Below are positions 41,833 to 49,832 of a stretch of 53,845 nucleotides of DNA, one piece after another (position 1 is the stretch's first letter; every line of letters starts with the position of its first letter). Source of the DNA: JAYFQF01 sp034927285 (GTDB taxonomy: Bacteria > Bacillota > Peptococcia > DRI-13 > UBA5745). A program made the position numbers and the translations under genes. Where the stretch lies: contig JAYFQF010000017.1 of assembly GCA_034927285.1 (NCBI GenBank), positions 1 to 53,845 on the forward strand, given 5' to 3'. The notes under the pieces were generated by a model. That model did not search any database. It was not told where the DNA came from and was given only the letters and a program-made list of their open reading frames with translations.

Positions 41833-42582
41833 TCAGGACAAGGAAATCTTGGGATCTCCGGTCAGATCAAAGGCCATCCGGCGGCATTGCCGGGCCAGCT
41901 GGATTTCCCCTTCGGCTTCGCTTTGGTCGGCCAAAGCCAGGGCCGTATCCACCACCTGGTCTGAGGGACCCAAGGGAATTCCGTGTTCCTCTAAAATTTT
42001 CAGAAGCTTATCCTGATCCGGCGAAGGAACGTCTTTGCCGGTCATTTGATTAATGTAAAGAAGTTCGTTCAGCACCAGATCGTGGGAAGCAAAGCCGTTG
42101 GAGAAGAAATAAAGCTGAGCGGCCTTTTCGTATTGCTTTTGTTCGATGAAATAGTAACCCCAGTTCCGGTAGCCACGGGCCAGTTGTTCCCGGGTGACGG
42201 CCAGGGCGAAAGCGTGCCTGGTCTGCTCCAGGTAAGCCGGCAGTTTTTTTTGCAGTTTGAGAGACTCTGCCAATTCAAAGACCGCCTCGGGGTCCACGGG
42301 GTTCCAGCCCAGGGCTTCCTCCAGGGCTCCGGCTGCGCCGGCATAGTCTCCGGCCTCCAGCAGCAGCCGGCCTTTCAGCCGGTAAAGCTGCGAGAACCGG
42401 GTTTCGCAGGGCACCACTTTTTTTCCCGGCTGAAAGATCCTGTGATATAAGAATAACTGAAAAATGTCGTCAAAGCTGAAGAAAAGAGTATCCTGCCGGG
42501 GCTGGAAGGCCGCCAGGGCCAGGGTCAGAGTTTCCTCCACTTTTGCCAGATCAATACTTTTCTCATTGGCAGTTTCCGTCAT
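41833..42582 (-). CDS. TPR-containing protein of unknown function
   Basis: A 249-residue cytoplasmic protein without signal or membrane helix. Helical repeats of TPR type are visible in the middle (RLKGRLLLEAGDYAGAAGAL, VDPEAVFELAESLKLQKKLP, YRNWGYYFIEQKQYEKAAQL). The N-terminal ~60 residues (DTLFFSFDDIFQLFLYHRIF) have no recognised fold, and the C-terminus is helical and acidic. Probably a protein-interaction scaffold. Start ATG follows AAAGGA. An unusual promoter-like repeat lies upstream in its direction of transcription (42692-42651). Confidence 0.75.
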   Translation of the reverse strand: MTETANEKSIDLAKVEETLTLALAAFQPRQDTLFFSFDDIFQLFLYHRIFQPGKKVVPCETRFSQLYRLKGRLLLEAGDYAGAAGALEEALGWNPVDPEAVFELAESLKLQKKLPAYLEQTRHAFALAVTREQLARGYRNWGYYFIEQKQYEKAAQLYFFSNGFASHDLVLNELLYINQMTGKDVPSPDQDKLLKILEEHGIPLGPSDQVVDTALALADQSEAEGEIQLARQCRRMAFDLTGDPKISLS

Positions 42583-42650
42583 ATGTCACGTCCTTTGAAT
42601 CAGATTTATTGCAGGGCCTTTTTATTGGCGTACGATGTGATCCACGGTGC

Positions 42651-42692
42651 TATTATATCATGAGGTAATTCGCTGCGCTCATTATATCATGA
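42651..42692 (-). repeat. Promoter-like repeat, copy A (with internal duplication)
   Basis: On the minus strand this reads TCATGATATAATGAGCG, then CAGCGAATTACC, then TCATGATATAATA. The extended -10 TGATATAAT occurs twice, 29 bp apart. The first ~32 bases match copy B at 45754-45790 with only a few differences. It points toward the TPR gene about 70-110 bp away. Confidence 0.65.
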
Positions 42693-42791
42693 ATCCTGAT
42701 TTTAACGCGGCCGGCTCCCTGAAATCCGCTATAACCGCGCGGCCCGCCACGCAGGGTAAATTATGATGAGAAAATCATACCGGCTTTTTAC

Positions 42792-42820
42792 TTGAAGTCC
42801 CGGTCAAAGACCGATATGAT
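42792..42820 (+). promoter_or_regulatory. Promoter of the UMF1-type transporter gene
   Basis: TTGAAG (42792-42797), a 17-bp spacer and TATGAT (42815-42820). Confidence 0.65.
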
Positions 42821-42867
42821 AAGAAAAGGAAGACAGCAAAAAACGCGGACGGAAAAAGGTGAAGAGG

Positions 42868-44223
42868 ATGAAGACCACCAAGGAAGAAAAAAGCTGGATT
42901 ATGTATGACTGGGCAAATTCCTCCTACGCAACGATTGCGATGGTGGCGGTTCTGCCTATTTATTTTGCTCAGGTTACCGGAGCGGCGGGAATCGACGGCG
43001 ATATGTGGTGGGGCTTGGGCACCTCGGCGGCCACCTTTACGCTGGCCTTTCTGGCGCCGGTGCTGGGGGCGCTGGGGGATTATAAGGGGACCAAGAAACG
43101 GTTCTTTACCGGCTTTCTGCTGCTGGGGTTGGTCTTCACCGCGGCGAATATCTTCACCTCCGACTGGAAGATGATGCTGTTAAGCTACAGCCTGTCCTAT
43201 CTTGGGTTTTTGGGGACCAATCTTTTTTACGATGCCTTCCTGACGGATGTGACCAGTCATGAACGCATGGATAAGATATCGGCCCTGGGATACGGACTGG
43301 GTTATATCGGCGGCAGCACGATACCTTTTCTGGCCTGTCTGGCGCTGATCCTTTTCGGGGAAAGAATCGGCGTAAGCCCGGTGGCGGCGGTAAAACTGTC
43401 TCTGGCCATTAATGTGATCTGGTGGGCGGCTTTCAGTCTGCCAATTCTCTTGAATGTCCGGCAGAAATATTATCTGGAGCGTCCAGAAAAGGGCGTTTTG
43501 CCCCAGGCTTTAGGCAATATGCGCCATACGTTTAAGGATATTTTCCAAAACAAAGCGATTTTTTATTTTTTGATTTCCTATTTCTTTTATATAGACGGGG
43601 TAAATACGGTAATCAATATGGCGACGTCTTTTGGGACCACCCTGGGATTGAATACGAATATGCTGGTGGTGGCGATCCTGGTGATTCAGCTGATCGCTTT
43701 TCCCTGCACCGTCCTTTCGGTGAGGCTGGCGGACAAAATTGGGACGATGAATACACTGCTTTTATTTATGGGAAATTATACGCTTATCGCCGTTCTGGGC
43801 TTTGTCATGGGCTTTGGGGTGGAATTCGGCCATTTTTCCGTAGAGGTGGGCATAAAAATTTTCTGGGCTCTTTCGATCCTGGTGGGCACCAGCCAGGGAG
43901 GAATACAGGCTCTTTCCCGCTCCTTTTTCGGTAAGCTGGTACCGCCGGAAAAGTCCAACGAGTATTTCGGCTTTTATGATATTTTCGGCAAGTTTGCCGC
44001 GGTTATGGGCCCGGCCATTTACGCTTTGGTGAAAGCGCTGACCGGTTATTCCTGTTATGCGATTTTGGCGCTGAGCCTTTTATTTTTGGCAGGCGCAGGC
44101 GTTATACTGAAAGGCAGAAGGGAGATTGAGGCGGGGGAGGCCAGGACCAGGTCAGTCGCCGAAGAGGCCGGGGCGGCAGCCCCGCCCTCCGGTTCCCGGG
44201 AGGGTGAGGTGTACGGCGCATGA
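42868..44223 (+). CDS. MFS transporter, UMF1/Atg22-like family
   Basis: A 451-residue membrane protein with about twelve helices. The N-terminus EKSWIMYDWANSSYATIAMV is the diagnostic block of the UMF1 (Atg22-like) family, and GTSQGGIQALSRSFFGKLVPPEKSNEYFGFYDIFGKFAAV is the conserved second-half signature (split here: GTSQGGIQALSRSFF and KSNEYFGFYDIFGKF). Eukaryotic relatives export amino acids from the vacuole; bacterial substrates are not established. Start ATG 42868 lies 6 nt after AAAGGTG; a GTG at 42859 overlaps that ribosome site. The last ~35 residues are a polar tail. It overlaps the acyltransferase gene by 4 nt. Confidence 0.9.
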   Translation: MKTTKEEKSWIMYDWANSSYATIAMVAVLPIYFAQVTGAAGIDGDMWWGLGTSAATFTLAFLAPVLGALGDYKGTKKRFFTGFLLLGLVFTAANIFTSDWKMMLLSYSLSYLGFLGTNLFYDAFLTDVTSHERMDKISALGYGLGYIGGSTIPFLACLALILFGERIGVSPVAAVKLSLAINVIWWAAFSLPILLNVRQKYYLERPEKGVLPQALGNMRHTFKDIFQNKAIFYFLISYFFYIDGVNTVINMATSFGTTLGLNTNMLVVAILVIQLIAFPCTVLSVRLADKIGTMNTLLLFMGNYTLIAVLGFVMGFGVEFGHFSVEVGIKIFWALSILVGTSQGGIQALSRSFFGKLVPPEKSNEYFGFYDIFGKFAAVMGPAIYALVKALTGYSCYAILALSLLFLAGAGVILKGRREIEAGEARTRSVAEEAGAAAPPSGSREGEVYGA

Positions 44224-45605
44224 AAGAAGAGGAAAAGCGCCGGTACACGGGAGAAGATTTTGCCCCTGTTTACCCCCTGTGGCTTTTGTTCCCTATTACC
44301 TTGCTGTTTTTGGTGATTTTGCTCTGGTTTAAGCTGGTTTACCGTCTGAAGATCATCAGGGATCCGGAGCTGGAAAAGCTGCCGCCGGGCCCGGCGGTTT
44401 ATCTGGGGAACCATTGCTCAATGCTGGACTTCTTTTTTATGTCCATCGCTTTTTATCCCAGACGAATCCATTATGTGATGAGCAATGCTTTTTTGAGCAA
44501 GTGGTGGGGGCCGCCGGTGATCCGGGGTTTGCAGCAGATTCCGAAAAGCCAGTTTTTTGCCGAGGCCAAAAGTGTGATCACGATGAAGCGGGCGGTCAAA
44601 AAAGGCTGCAGTATCGGAATCTATCCGGAAGGCCGCATCTCCCTGACCGGCAGGACCGGCTACATTGCTCCGGCTATCGGCAAGCTGGTGAAATCCTTTG
44701 AAGTGCCGGTGATCGCGGTGAAGGAAGAAGGCTTTAGTCTGCGCAAACCGCTGTGGTCAAAAATCCGCCGCCGGGGAGATTTGCAGGTGGAATGCCGGCT
44801 TTTATTCACCCACCAGGAAATCCAGGATTTGACGGCGGAAGAAATCCACCGGCGGATCGTTGAGGCCCTGGACTATAATGACAATGAACGGCAGCTTCGG
44901 AAGGGACTTCCCTTTGGAAAAAGCCGAAGGCTTTTCGGCAGGGCAAAGCTGGCGGAAGGCCTGGAACTGATCCTTCACCGCTGCCCCTCCTGCGGCAGGG
45001 AATTGGTTATGGAATCGTCAGGGAATCGATTATTTTGCGGGGAATGCGGTTTTGGGGTGACTTTAGACGAGTATAACCGGCTGACGCCGGAAAGGGGTGG
45101 CTGGCCCGGTGAAAGCCTGACCAGTATCCCGGATTGGCATGACTGGCAGGCCGGGGTCATGCGGCGGCGGCTGGCTGCGCCGGGGTACAGCTTTTCCAGT
45201 CCCGGCCGGCTGACGCTCCTGGCTAAAAACAGCTTTCGGGCAGAGGAAGGCGGGCCGGTAAAGGTTTGCCTGGACGCAGCCGGCATATGGCTGGAAAAGG
45301 ACGGCGTCAGGGAGAAGGCGCACCAGACCGGAGAACCGGGACCGGGTTATTGGCCTGCGGAACAAAAAGAAACTGAAGCCGCCGGGGACAGGGGAGCGGA
45401 TGAAGATAAAGTTATCCGGTACTTTTCTGCGGGGCAGCTGCCGACGGTTACCGGCACACTGGGATGCTTCGTGGATTTTCCCGGTGTGGATACGCTGTAC
45501 AGGCCGGAGTTTAACGACCGCCGTCTGCCGGTTTTCTGGATGCAGGCGGTGGAAGCGCTTTACGCCGGGAAAGCGGAAAATGGAGCCAAAGGGTGTCCGG
45601 GATAA
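44220..45605 (+). CDS. 1-acylglycerol-3-phosphate acyltransferase-like protein with zinc ribbon
   Basis: A 461-residue membrane-bound PlsC-family acyltransferase. One N-terminal helix (LWLLFPITLLFLVILLWF) leads to the catalytic motif N64-H65-x4-D70 (NHCSMLD) and the glycerol-phosphate motif E137-G138-R139 (IYPEGRIS). Beyond the usual ~220 residues there is a C-terminal extension with a CPSC ... CGEC zinc ribbon (~residues 260-280) and a long tail of ~180 residues with no identified domain. Comparable extended PlsC proteins occur in Firmicutes. It is translationally coupled to the UMF1 transporter. It may acylate lysophosphatidate or a related lipid. Confidence 0.87.
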   Translation: MKEEEKRRYTGEDFAPVYPLWLLFPITLLFLVILLWFKLVYRLKIIRDPELEKLPPGPAVYLGNHCSMLDFFFMSIAFYPRRIHYVMSNAFLSKWWGPPVIRGLQQIPKSQFFAEAKSVITMKRAVKKGCSIGIYPEGRISLTGRTGYIAPAIGKLVKSFEVPVIAVKEEGFSLRKPLWSKIRRRGDLQVECRLLFTHQEIQDLTAEEIHRRIVEALDYNDNERQLRKGLPFGKSRRLFGRAKLAEGLELILHRCPSCGRELVMESSGNRLFCGECGFGVTLDEYNRLTPERGGWPGESLTSIPDWHDWQAGVMRRRLAAPGYSFSSPGRLTLLAKNSFRAEEGGPVKVCLDAAGIWLEKDGVREKAHQTGEPGPGYWPAEQKETEAAGDRGADEDKVIRYFSAGQLPTVTGTLGCFVDFPGVDTLYRPEFNDRRLPVFWMQAVEALYAGKAENGAKGCPG

Positions 45606-45753
45606 GGAACCCTCCGGGATGAGAAACCCTGAGAAAAGGCTATTAAAAGCACCGGCTTTTTCGGCCCGAAGCCGGGGACAAAGCCGGAAGTTTTTTCGCG
45701 GTTTTATTTCAGAACTGTTTCTTTTCCGTGAAAACAGTACGCTTCAGGAAAAT

Positions 45754-45790
45754 TTATGATATAATGAGCGTAGCGAATTACGTCATAAAT
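45754..45790 (+). repeat. Promoter-like repeat, copy B
   Basis: TTATGATATAATGAGCG, TAGCGAATTACGTCATAAAT. It contains an extended -10 (TGATATAAT, TATAAT 45760-45765) and nearly repeats copy A at 42692-42651. It lies ~100 bp upstream of the transglutaminase gene and in the same orientation to it as copy A has to the TPR gene. Confidence 0.65.
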
Positions 45791-45817
45791 TTCCTGAGTG
45801 TTACTTATATCTTTATG

Positions 45818-45846
45818 GTGACGCCTGGAAAAAGTTAAGATATACT
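45818..45846 (+). promoter_or_regulatory. Promoter close to the transglutaminase gene
   Basis: GTGACG (45818-45823), a 17-bp spacer and TATACT (45841-45846), 20 bp before the start codon. The gene may therefore have two promoters, the other within copy B. Confidence 0.5.
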
Positions 45847-45865
45847 TGAAGAAAAGAGGAAATGC

Positions 45866-46879
45866 ATGAAACCGGTTTTCATCAGGCGGAATGCCTCTTT
45901 ACTTTTGGCAGTGATCCTGATTTGCGCCTCCTGTGGCATCCTGGAAGCAAGGCGTCCGGAAAATGGCAATTCTTTGAACTATTCCGGGAACGGGGCTCAG
46001 GTAAGCGGGCCGGGGCAGGTTCTGGATATCGCGCCTCCGGAAGTTCCTTTGGCGGAAAAGGCCGCGGCTTCCGGCCTTGCCATGCCCAAGGCCCAGGGCG
46101 CCGAGGTCTATTCCAACACAAAAGTGGCCTTTGATGTTTCCAATACCGGGGAAGGTTATGTAATGGTCAAGTATACGGGTACTTCTCAGGCTGCCCTGAA
46201 GGTATTGCTGACCTGTCCCAGCGGCGTAACTTACACCTATACCCTGAATAACCAGGGGGATTACGAGGTTTATCCGCTTTCCGAAGGCAGCGGCTCTTAT
46301 AAGGTGGGCGCATACCAGAATATCGGCGGCACCAAATATTCCACCTTATTCAGCAAGACGATTTCCGTAAAGCTGAAAGATGAATTCGGGCCTTTTCTTT
46401 TGCCGAACCAGTACGTAAATTATAAAGAAGACAGTGAGGCGGTAAAAAAGGCGGCGGAATTGACGAAAAACAGCAAGGATGAGTTGGAAAAGGTATCGGC
46501 GGTTTATGGTTTCGTCATAAATCATCTCACCTACGATCAGGAAAAGGCAAAAACGGTCAAAAGCGGTTATCTGCCGGTAGTGGATGACGTACTGAAGGAG
46601 AAAAAAGGAATTTGCTTTGATTATGCTGCCCTGATGGCGGCTATGCTGCGCAGCCAGGGCGTGCCTACAAAGCTTGTAGTAGGTTATACCGGCCAGATCT
46701 ATCATGCCTGGCTGAATACTTACAGTGAGGAAAGCGGTTGGGTGGAAGGGATCATCTTTTTTGACGGCACCACCTGGAAGCTGATGGATCCTACCTTTGC
46801 CTCCAGTGCGAAATCCGATGAAAAGATCATGGAATATATCAGTGACGATGATAACTACACGGCAAAATATCTGTATTGA
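45866..46879 (+). CDS. Transglutaminase-like lipoprotein
   Basis: A 337-residue exported protein. The N-terminus RRNASLLLAVILICASC is a lipoprotein signal with Cys23. The transglutaminase core is in the C-terminal half with all three catalytic residues: C250 (KKGICFDYAALMAAMLRSQG), H280 (IYHAWLNTY) and D308 (KLMDPTF). The preceding ~150 residues form a beta-rich domain (FDVSNTGEGYVMVKYTGTSQ). Such proteins act as cysteine proteases, amidases or cross-linkers at the envelope. Start ATG follows AAGAGG. An intrinsic terminator follows and the pilus operon starts just after it. Confidence 0.88.
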   Translation: MKPVFIRRNASLLLAVILICASCGILEARRPENGNSLNYSGNGAQVSGPGQVLDIAPPEVPLAEKAAASGLAMPKAQGAEVYSNTKVAFDVSNTGEGYVMVKYTGTSQAALKVLLTCPSGVTYTYTLNNQGDYEVYPLSEGSGSYKVGAYQNIGGTKYSTLFSKTISVKLKDEFGPFLLPNQYVNYKEDSEAVKKAAELTKNSKDELEKVSAVYGFVINHLTYDQEKAKTVKSGYLPVVDDVLKEKKGICFDYAALMAAMLRSQGVPTKLVVGYTGQIYHAWLNTYSEESGWVEGIIFFDGTTWKLMDPTFASSAKSDEKIMEYISDDDNYTAKYLY

Positions 46880-46919
46880 GATGCCTGATGGCCGGTGATC
46901 CCGGCAGGGCTTCAGCTGA

Positions 46920-46949
46920 CCGGGGCCTGGTCTTTCAGGCCCCGGTTTT
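46920..46949 (+). terminator. Terminator after transglutaminase gene, abutting pilus operon
   Basis: CCGGGGCCTG (46920-46929) pairs perfectly with CAGGCCCCGG (46936-46945) followed by TTTTATT. The pilC ribosome site AAGGAG begins only 8 nt later, at 46957. Confidence 0.88.
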
Positions 46950-46971
46950 ATTGCTCAAGGAGTGAGGCGCT

Positions 46972-48018
46972 ATCCAAAAAATAAAACTAAGCGATGAATA
47001 TCTCTCGGCCTTTTGCATGGAGATGTATCTGATCCTCCAGGCCGGAGTGGCGGTTTCCGAAGGGTTTTCGCTTTTGGGCCAGGAGGAAAGATCGGGCGAA
47101 GCACGGGAAATCCTGGGACTTTTGTATGAGCAAAGTGAAGCCGGCATAGCCCTTGGCGAAGCCTTCCGGCAGACCGGCGCTTTTCCCGCCTATATGATAA
47201 GCATGGTGGAGATCGGCGAAAGCACCGGTTATCTGGACTCGGTATTCAAGGCCCTTTCTTTGTATTACCAACGGCAGACGATGATCTCCCGGACCATACA
47301 AAACGCCGTGGTATACCCGGCCCTGATGTTTGTCATGATGCTGGCGGTTATCGCCGTGCTGATGATCCGGGTGCTGCCGATTTTCAATGACGTATTTCAT
47401 CAGCTGGGAGCCGCCATGTCGCCTGTGGCCGCGGCCTTTCTGAACTTTGGGCTGGCGCTGAACCGGGGACGTTATCTGATTCTGGGAGTGTTGCTGGCTC
47501 TGGCTGCCCTTGGACTGGGCTTGCACTTTTTCCGGCCCTGGCGGGAAGGCGCCGGACGTCTTTGTTCCCGCCTGGCCGCCAGGACGAAGTTGGGACTGAT
47601 GATCGGCCGGGCCCGCTTTGCCGCCGCCATGACCATGACCCTGGCCAGCGGTATGGACGTAGACGGTTCCCTGGAAATGGCGGAAAAGCTTTCCCGGGAT
47701 ACGGCGGTCAGCCAGCGTTTGACGAAATGCCGTCAGTTGATTGCCGAAGGAGCCGGCTTTGCCGAGGCGGTGACGGCAACGGAATTGCTTGAACCCTTAT
47801 ACTGCCGGATGCTTTCCGTCGGCGTAAAAACCGGCGCCGCCGATACGGTGATGGAAGAGATTTCCCGCCGCAGCGAGGAAAATGTCGGCGCTGCCATTGA
47901 AAAAATCATCGGCAAGGTGGAGCCGGCCCTGGTTATCATTATGTCGATGCTGGTGGGACTGGTACTGCTGTCGGTGATGCTGCCGCTGATGGGAATCATG
48001 TCGGCGATCGGAGGATGA
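46972..48018 (+). CDS. PilC/GspF-type pilus inner-membrane platform protein
   Basis: A ~348-residue T2SSF protein, the platform on which a type IV-like pilus or pseudopilus is assembled. Two T2SSF domains are visible: AFCMEMYLILQAGVAVSEGF in the N-terminal half and RFAAAMTMTLASGMDVDGSL in the C-terminal half, with helices ISRTIQNAVVYPALMFVMML, YLILGVLLALAALGLGLHFF and ALVIIMSMLVGLVLLSVMLP. The first ATG (47017) falls inside the conserved first domain. The conserved KLSDEYLSAFC lies upstream of it, and the frame is open only from 46966. ATC 46972, nine bases after AAGGAG, is the most likely start. A one-base slip in the A6 run (46976-46981) is the alternative. If the annotation uses ATG, begin at 47017. 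Confidence 0.85.
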   Translation: MQKIKLSDEYLSAFCMEMYLILQAGVAVSEGFSLLGQEERSGEAREILGLLYEQSEAGIALGEAFRQTGAFPAYMISMVEIGESTGYLDSVFKALSLYYQRQTMISRTIQNAVVYPALMFVMMLAVIAVLMIRVLPIFNDVFHQLGAAMSPVAAAFLNFGLALNRGRYLILGVLLALAALGLGLHFFRPWREGAGRLCSRLAARTKLGLMIGRARFAAAMTMTLASGMDVDGSLEMAEKLSRDTAVSQRLTKCRQLIAEGAGFAEAVTATELLEPLYCRMLSVGVKTGAADTVMEEISRRSEENVGAAIEKIIGKVEPALVIIMSMLVGLVLLSVMLPLMGIMSAIGG

Positions 48019-48034
48019 TTCAAAAGGAGGCAGC

Positions 48035-48361
48035 ATGAAAGACAGAAGCGGTTTCAAGCAGATCCGGCAGGCGACGGGAGGAAACCTTTTTTCCCTTGTC
48101 CTGTTTTTGGTGATTATGGCTGCCTTTTTGGGAGGGCTGCAGCAGGCGTCGGCGGCCCGGGAAGAAGAGGCCCAAAGGATCGCCAGGGACAGCCTTGTCC
48201 GGGCGGCGGTCAGTTGCTATGCCATTGAAGGCAGATATCCGGAAAGCTATGAATATCTGAAAGAAAATTACGGTGTGATCATCGACGAAGAAAAATATGC
48301 CGTACATTATTCTGTATTTGCTTCAAATATCATGCCGGATATCAGCATCACAGAGAAGTGA
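48035..48361 (+). CDS. Small single-helix protein of the pilus operon
   Basis: A 108-residue protein, starting after AAAGGAGG, 16 nt beyond pilC. A basic N-terminus and one helix (NLFSLVLFLVIMAAFLGGLQ) precede a soluble domain of ~60 residues with AREEEAQRIARDSLVRAAVSC and YAIEGRYPESYEYLKENYGV, a pseudopilin-like arrangement. No class III Gly/Glu cleavage motif is present. I recognise this only as a conserved unnamed protein in clostridial pilC-pilT operons. Confidence 0.7.
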   Translation: MKDRSGFKQIRQATGGNLFSLVLFLVIMAAFLGGLQQASAAREEEAQRIARDSLVRAAVSCYAIEGRYPESYEYLKENYGVIIDEEKYAVHYSVFASNIMPDISITEK

Positions 48362-48374
48362 AAGGACGCCGGAA

Positions 48375-48863
48375 ATGAGGCAAAATCCGCACTTAATTGA
48401 CATTATCGCAGGACTACTGTTGTTTTTTATTTTTACGGCCGCCCTGCTGATGATCCTGGTCAGCGGCGCCGGGGCATATCAGAAAATTGCCGGATCTCTG
48501 GAGGGGCAGTACAGCGAGCGCACCTGCCTCAGTTATCTTGCCGCCAAAATCCGGCATTACGACTGCCTGGAGGCAGTATATGTCACCGATTTTCAAGGCA
48601 TAAACACTTTGGCTTTGGCGGAGGAGATCGACGGGGAAGCCTATACGACCCTGCTGTATTATTATGACGGCTACCTTTGGGAGCTTTTTGCCGCCAAGGA
48701 TTCCGGCCTTGCCCCCCAGGACGGTTTAGCCGTCCTGGCTGTGGACGGCGTCGGCTTTGAGGCGATAGAGGATTCCCTGTTTAAGCTCACCTGCCGGGAA
48801 GGCCAGCGAAGCGCAGAGCTTTTGATCTCTGTCCAGAGTGGAAAGAAGGGGGGATTATCGTGA
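48375..48863 (+). CDS. DUF4860-type membrane protein of the pilus operon
   Basis: A 162-residue protein starting at ATG 48375. The N-terminus MRQNPHLIDIIAGLLLFFIF leads into a membrane helix, then SERTCLSYLAAKIRHYDCLE and a beta-rich domain with EIDGEAYTTLLYYYDGYLWE, which fits the DUF4860 family. The layout (single N-terminal helix, beta-sheet domain) is that of a minor pilin without a recognisable cleavage site. The in-frame upstream ATG at 48297 lies inside the previous gene. It overlaps the next gene in a GTGA junction. Confidence 0.72.
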   Translation: MRQNPHLIDIIAGLLLFFIFTAALLMILVSGAGAYQKIAGSLEGQYSERTCLSYLAAKIRHYDCLEAVYVTDFQGINTLALAEEIDGEAYTTLLYYYDGYLWELFAAKDSGLAPQDGLAVLAVDGVGFEAIEDSLFKLTCREGQRSAELLISVQSGKKGGLS

Positions 48864-49348
48864 AGGAACGTTCCAAAACCGGCCTTTTTTTAATGGAACT
48901 GATCCTGATGGTTTTGGTTTTCTCCTTTTCGGCGGCGGCTTGCCTGCGGGTTTTCGCATATGCCCGGAAGGTTTCCGATTACAGTGAGGACTTAAATGAG
49001 GCGGTACTGAAAGCTCAATCCGCGGCAGAAGCCTATAAAGCGGCCGGCGGAGACCTGGAAAAGGCTTGCGGGACTATAGCCGGATCCGCAGACCTGAAGG
49101 AAGGACAGTACCGTGTCGGTCTGGCGGAAGATGCCTCTCAACCCGGCTGTGCCGCCATTTCCGGCGGAGCCGAAAATTCGGCAGTTTTCTTTTTCGACAG
49201 CCGATGGAATCCGGTACCGGAAGCAGAAGCCTGCTTTACCCTGCGTCTTGAAGAGGCGAATCATAAGCTTTCGATAGACGTAGAAAAGCAGGCGGCGGAG
49301 GAAAAGCTGTTCACGCTGCAGGTAAAGGCGGTGGACCATGGAAAGTAG
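48860..49348 (+). CDS. Prepilin-like protein
   Basis: A 162-residue protein with GTG start overlapping the previous stop by 4 nt. MKERSKTGLFLMELILMVLV shows a leader with cleavage after Gly8 and Glu at +5 of the mature protein (LFLME), the core of a type IV prepilin signature. A hydrophobic helix follows, then helix and beta-rich soluble part (YSEDLNEAVLKAQSAAEAYK, AVFFFDSRWNPVPEAEACFT). It is likely a minor pilin or pseudopilin processed by a prepilin peptidase encoded elsewhere. Confidence 0.75.
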   Translation: MKERSKTGLFLMELILMVLVFSFSAAACLRVFAYARKVSDYSEDLNEAVLKAQSAAEAYKAAGGDLEKACGTIAGSADLKEGQYRVGLAEDASQPGCAAISGGAENSAVFFFDSRWNPVPEAEACFTLRLEEANHKLSIDVEKQAAEEKLFTLQVKAVDHGK

Positions 49349-49775
49349 CCGCAAAGGGCCACGGATCAATATCGGCAGCGTATCTTTGACGGTGATTTTT
49401 GCCGTACTCTGCCTGACGATCTTTGCCGTCCTTTCCTTGTCTACGGCCAATGCTGAGCGGCAGCTGGCGGAAAAAACAGCCCAGGCGGTCAGGAATTATT
49501 ACGAAGCAGACCTGGCCTGCGCCGAAAGAGCCGAGGCAGTTGCGAAAATCCTGGCCCTGCCTTTAGACCCGCGGCAGCAGGAGGAACAAATCCGGCAGCT
49601 GGGCGCCGAAGTAAAAGAAGATATCGTTTCTTTCCAGGAAAAAATTGATGAACAGCAGGCCCTATTTGTGAAACTGCGGCTGGAGGAAGGGGGCTTCCGT
49701 ATCCTGGCCTGGCAGGCTCAAAACGTCGGAGAATGGTCCCCGGAGGAAGGAATTGCCGTTTGGCAAGGAAACTGA
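49338..49775 (+). CDS. Single-helix pilus operon protein
   Basis: A 145-residue protein that overlaps the previous gene by 11 nt. One N-terminal helix (SVSLTVIFAVLCLTIFAVLS) precedes a helical region, coiled-coil-like (QLAEKTAQAVRNYYEADLAC, EKIDEQQALFVKLRLEEGGF). There is no prepilin cleavage motif. Position and topology recall PilX-like minor pilus components, but I do not recognise the family. Confidence 0.65.
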   Translation: MESSRKGPRINIGSVSLTVIFAVLCLTIFAVLSLSTANAERQLAEKTAQAVRNYYEADLACAERAEAVAKILALPLDPRQQEEQIRQLGAEVKEDIVSFQEKIDEQQALFVKLRLEEGGFRILAWQAQNVGEWSPEEGIAVWQGN

Positions 49776-49832
49776 TAGAATAAAAAGAAACAGACGGAAA
49801 TGAGTTTACCTTTATCGAAGGGAAGAATCTGA

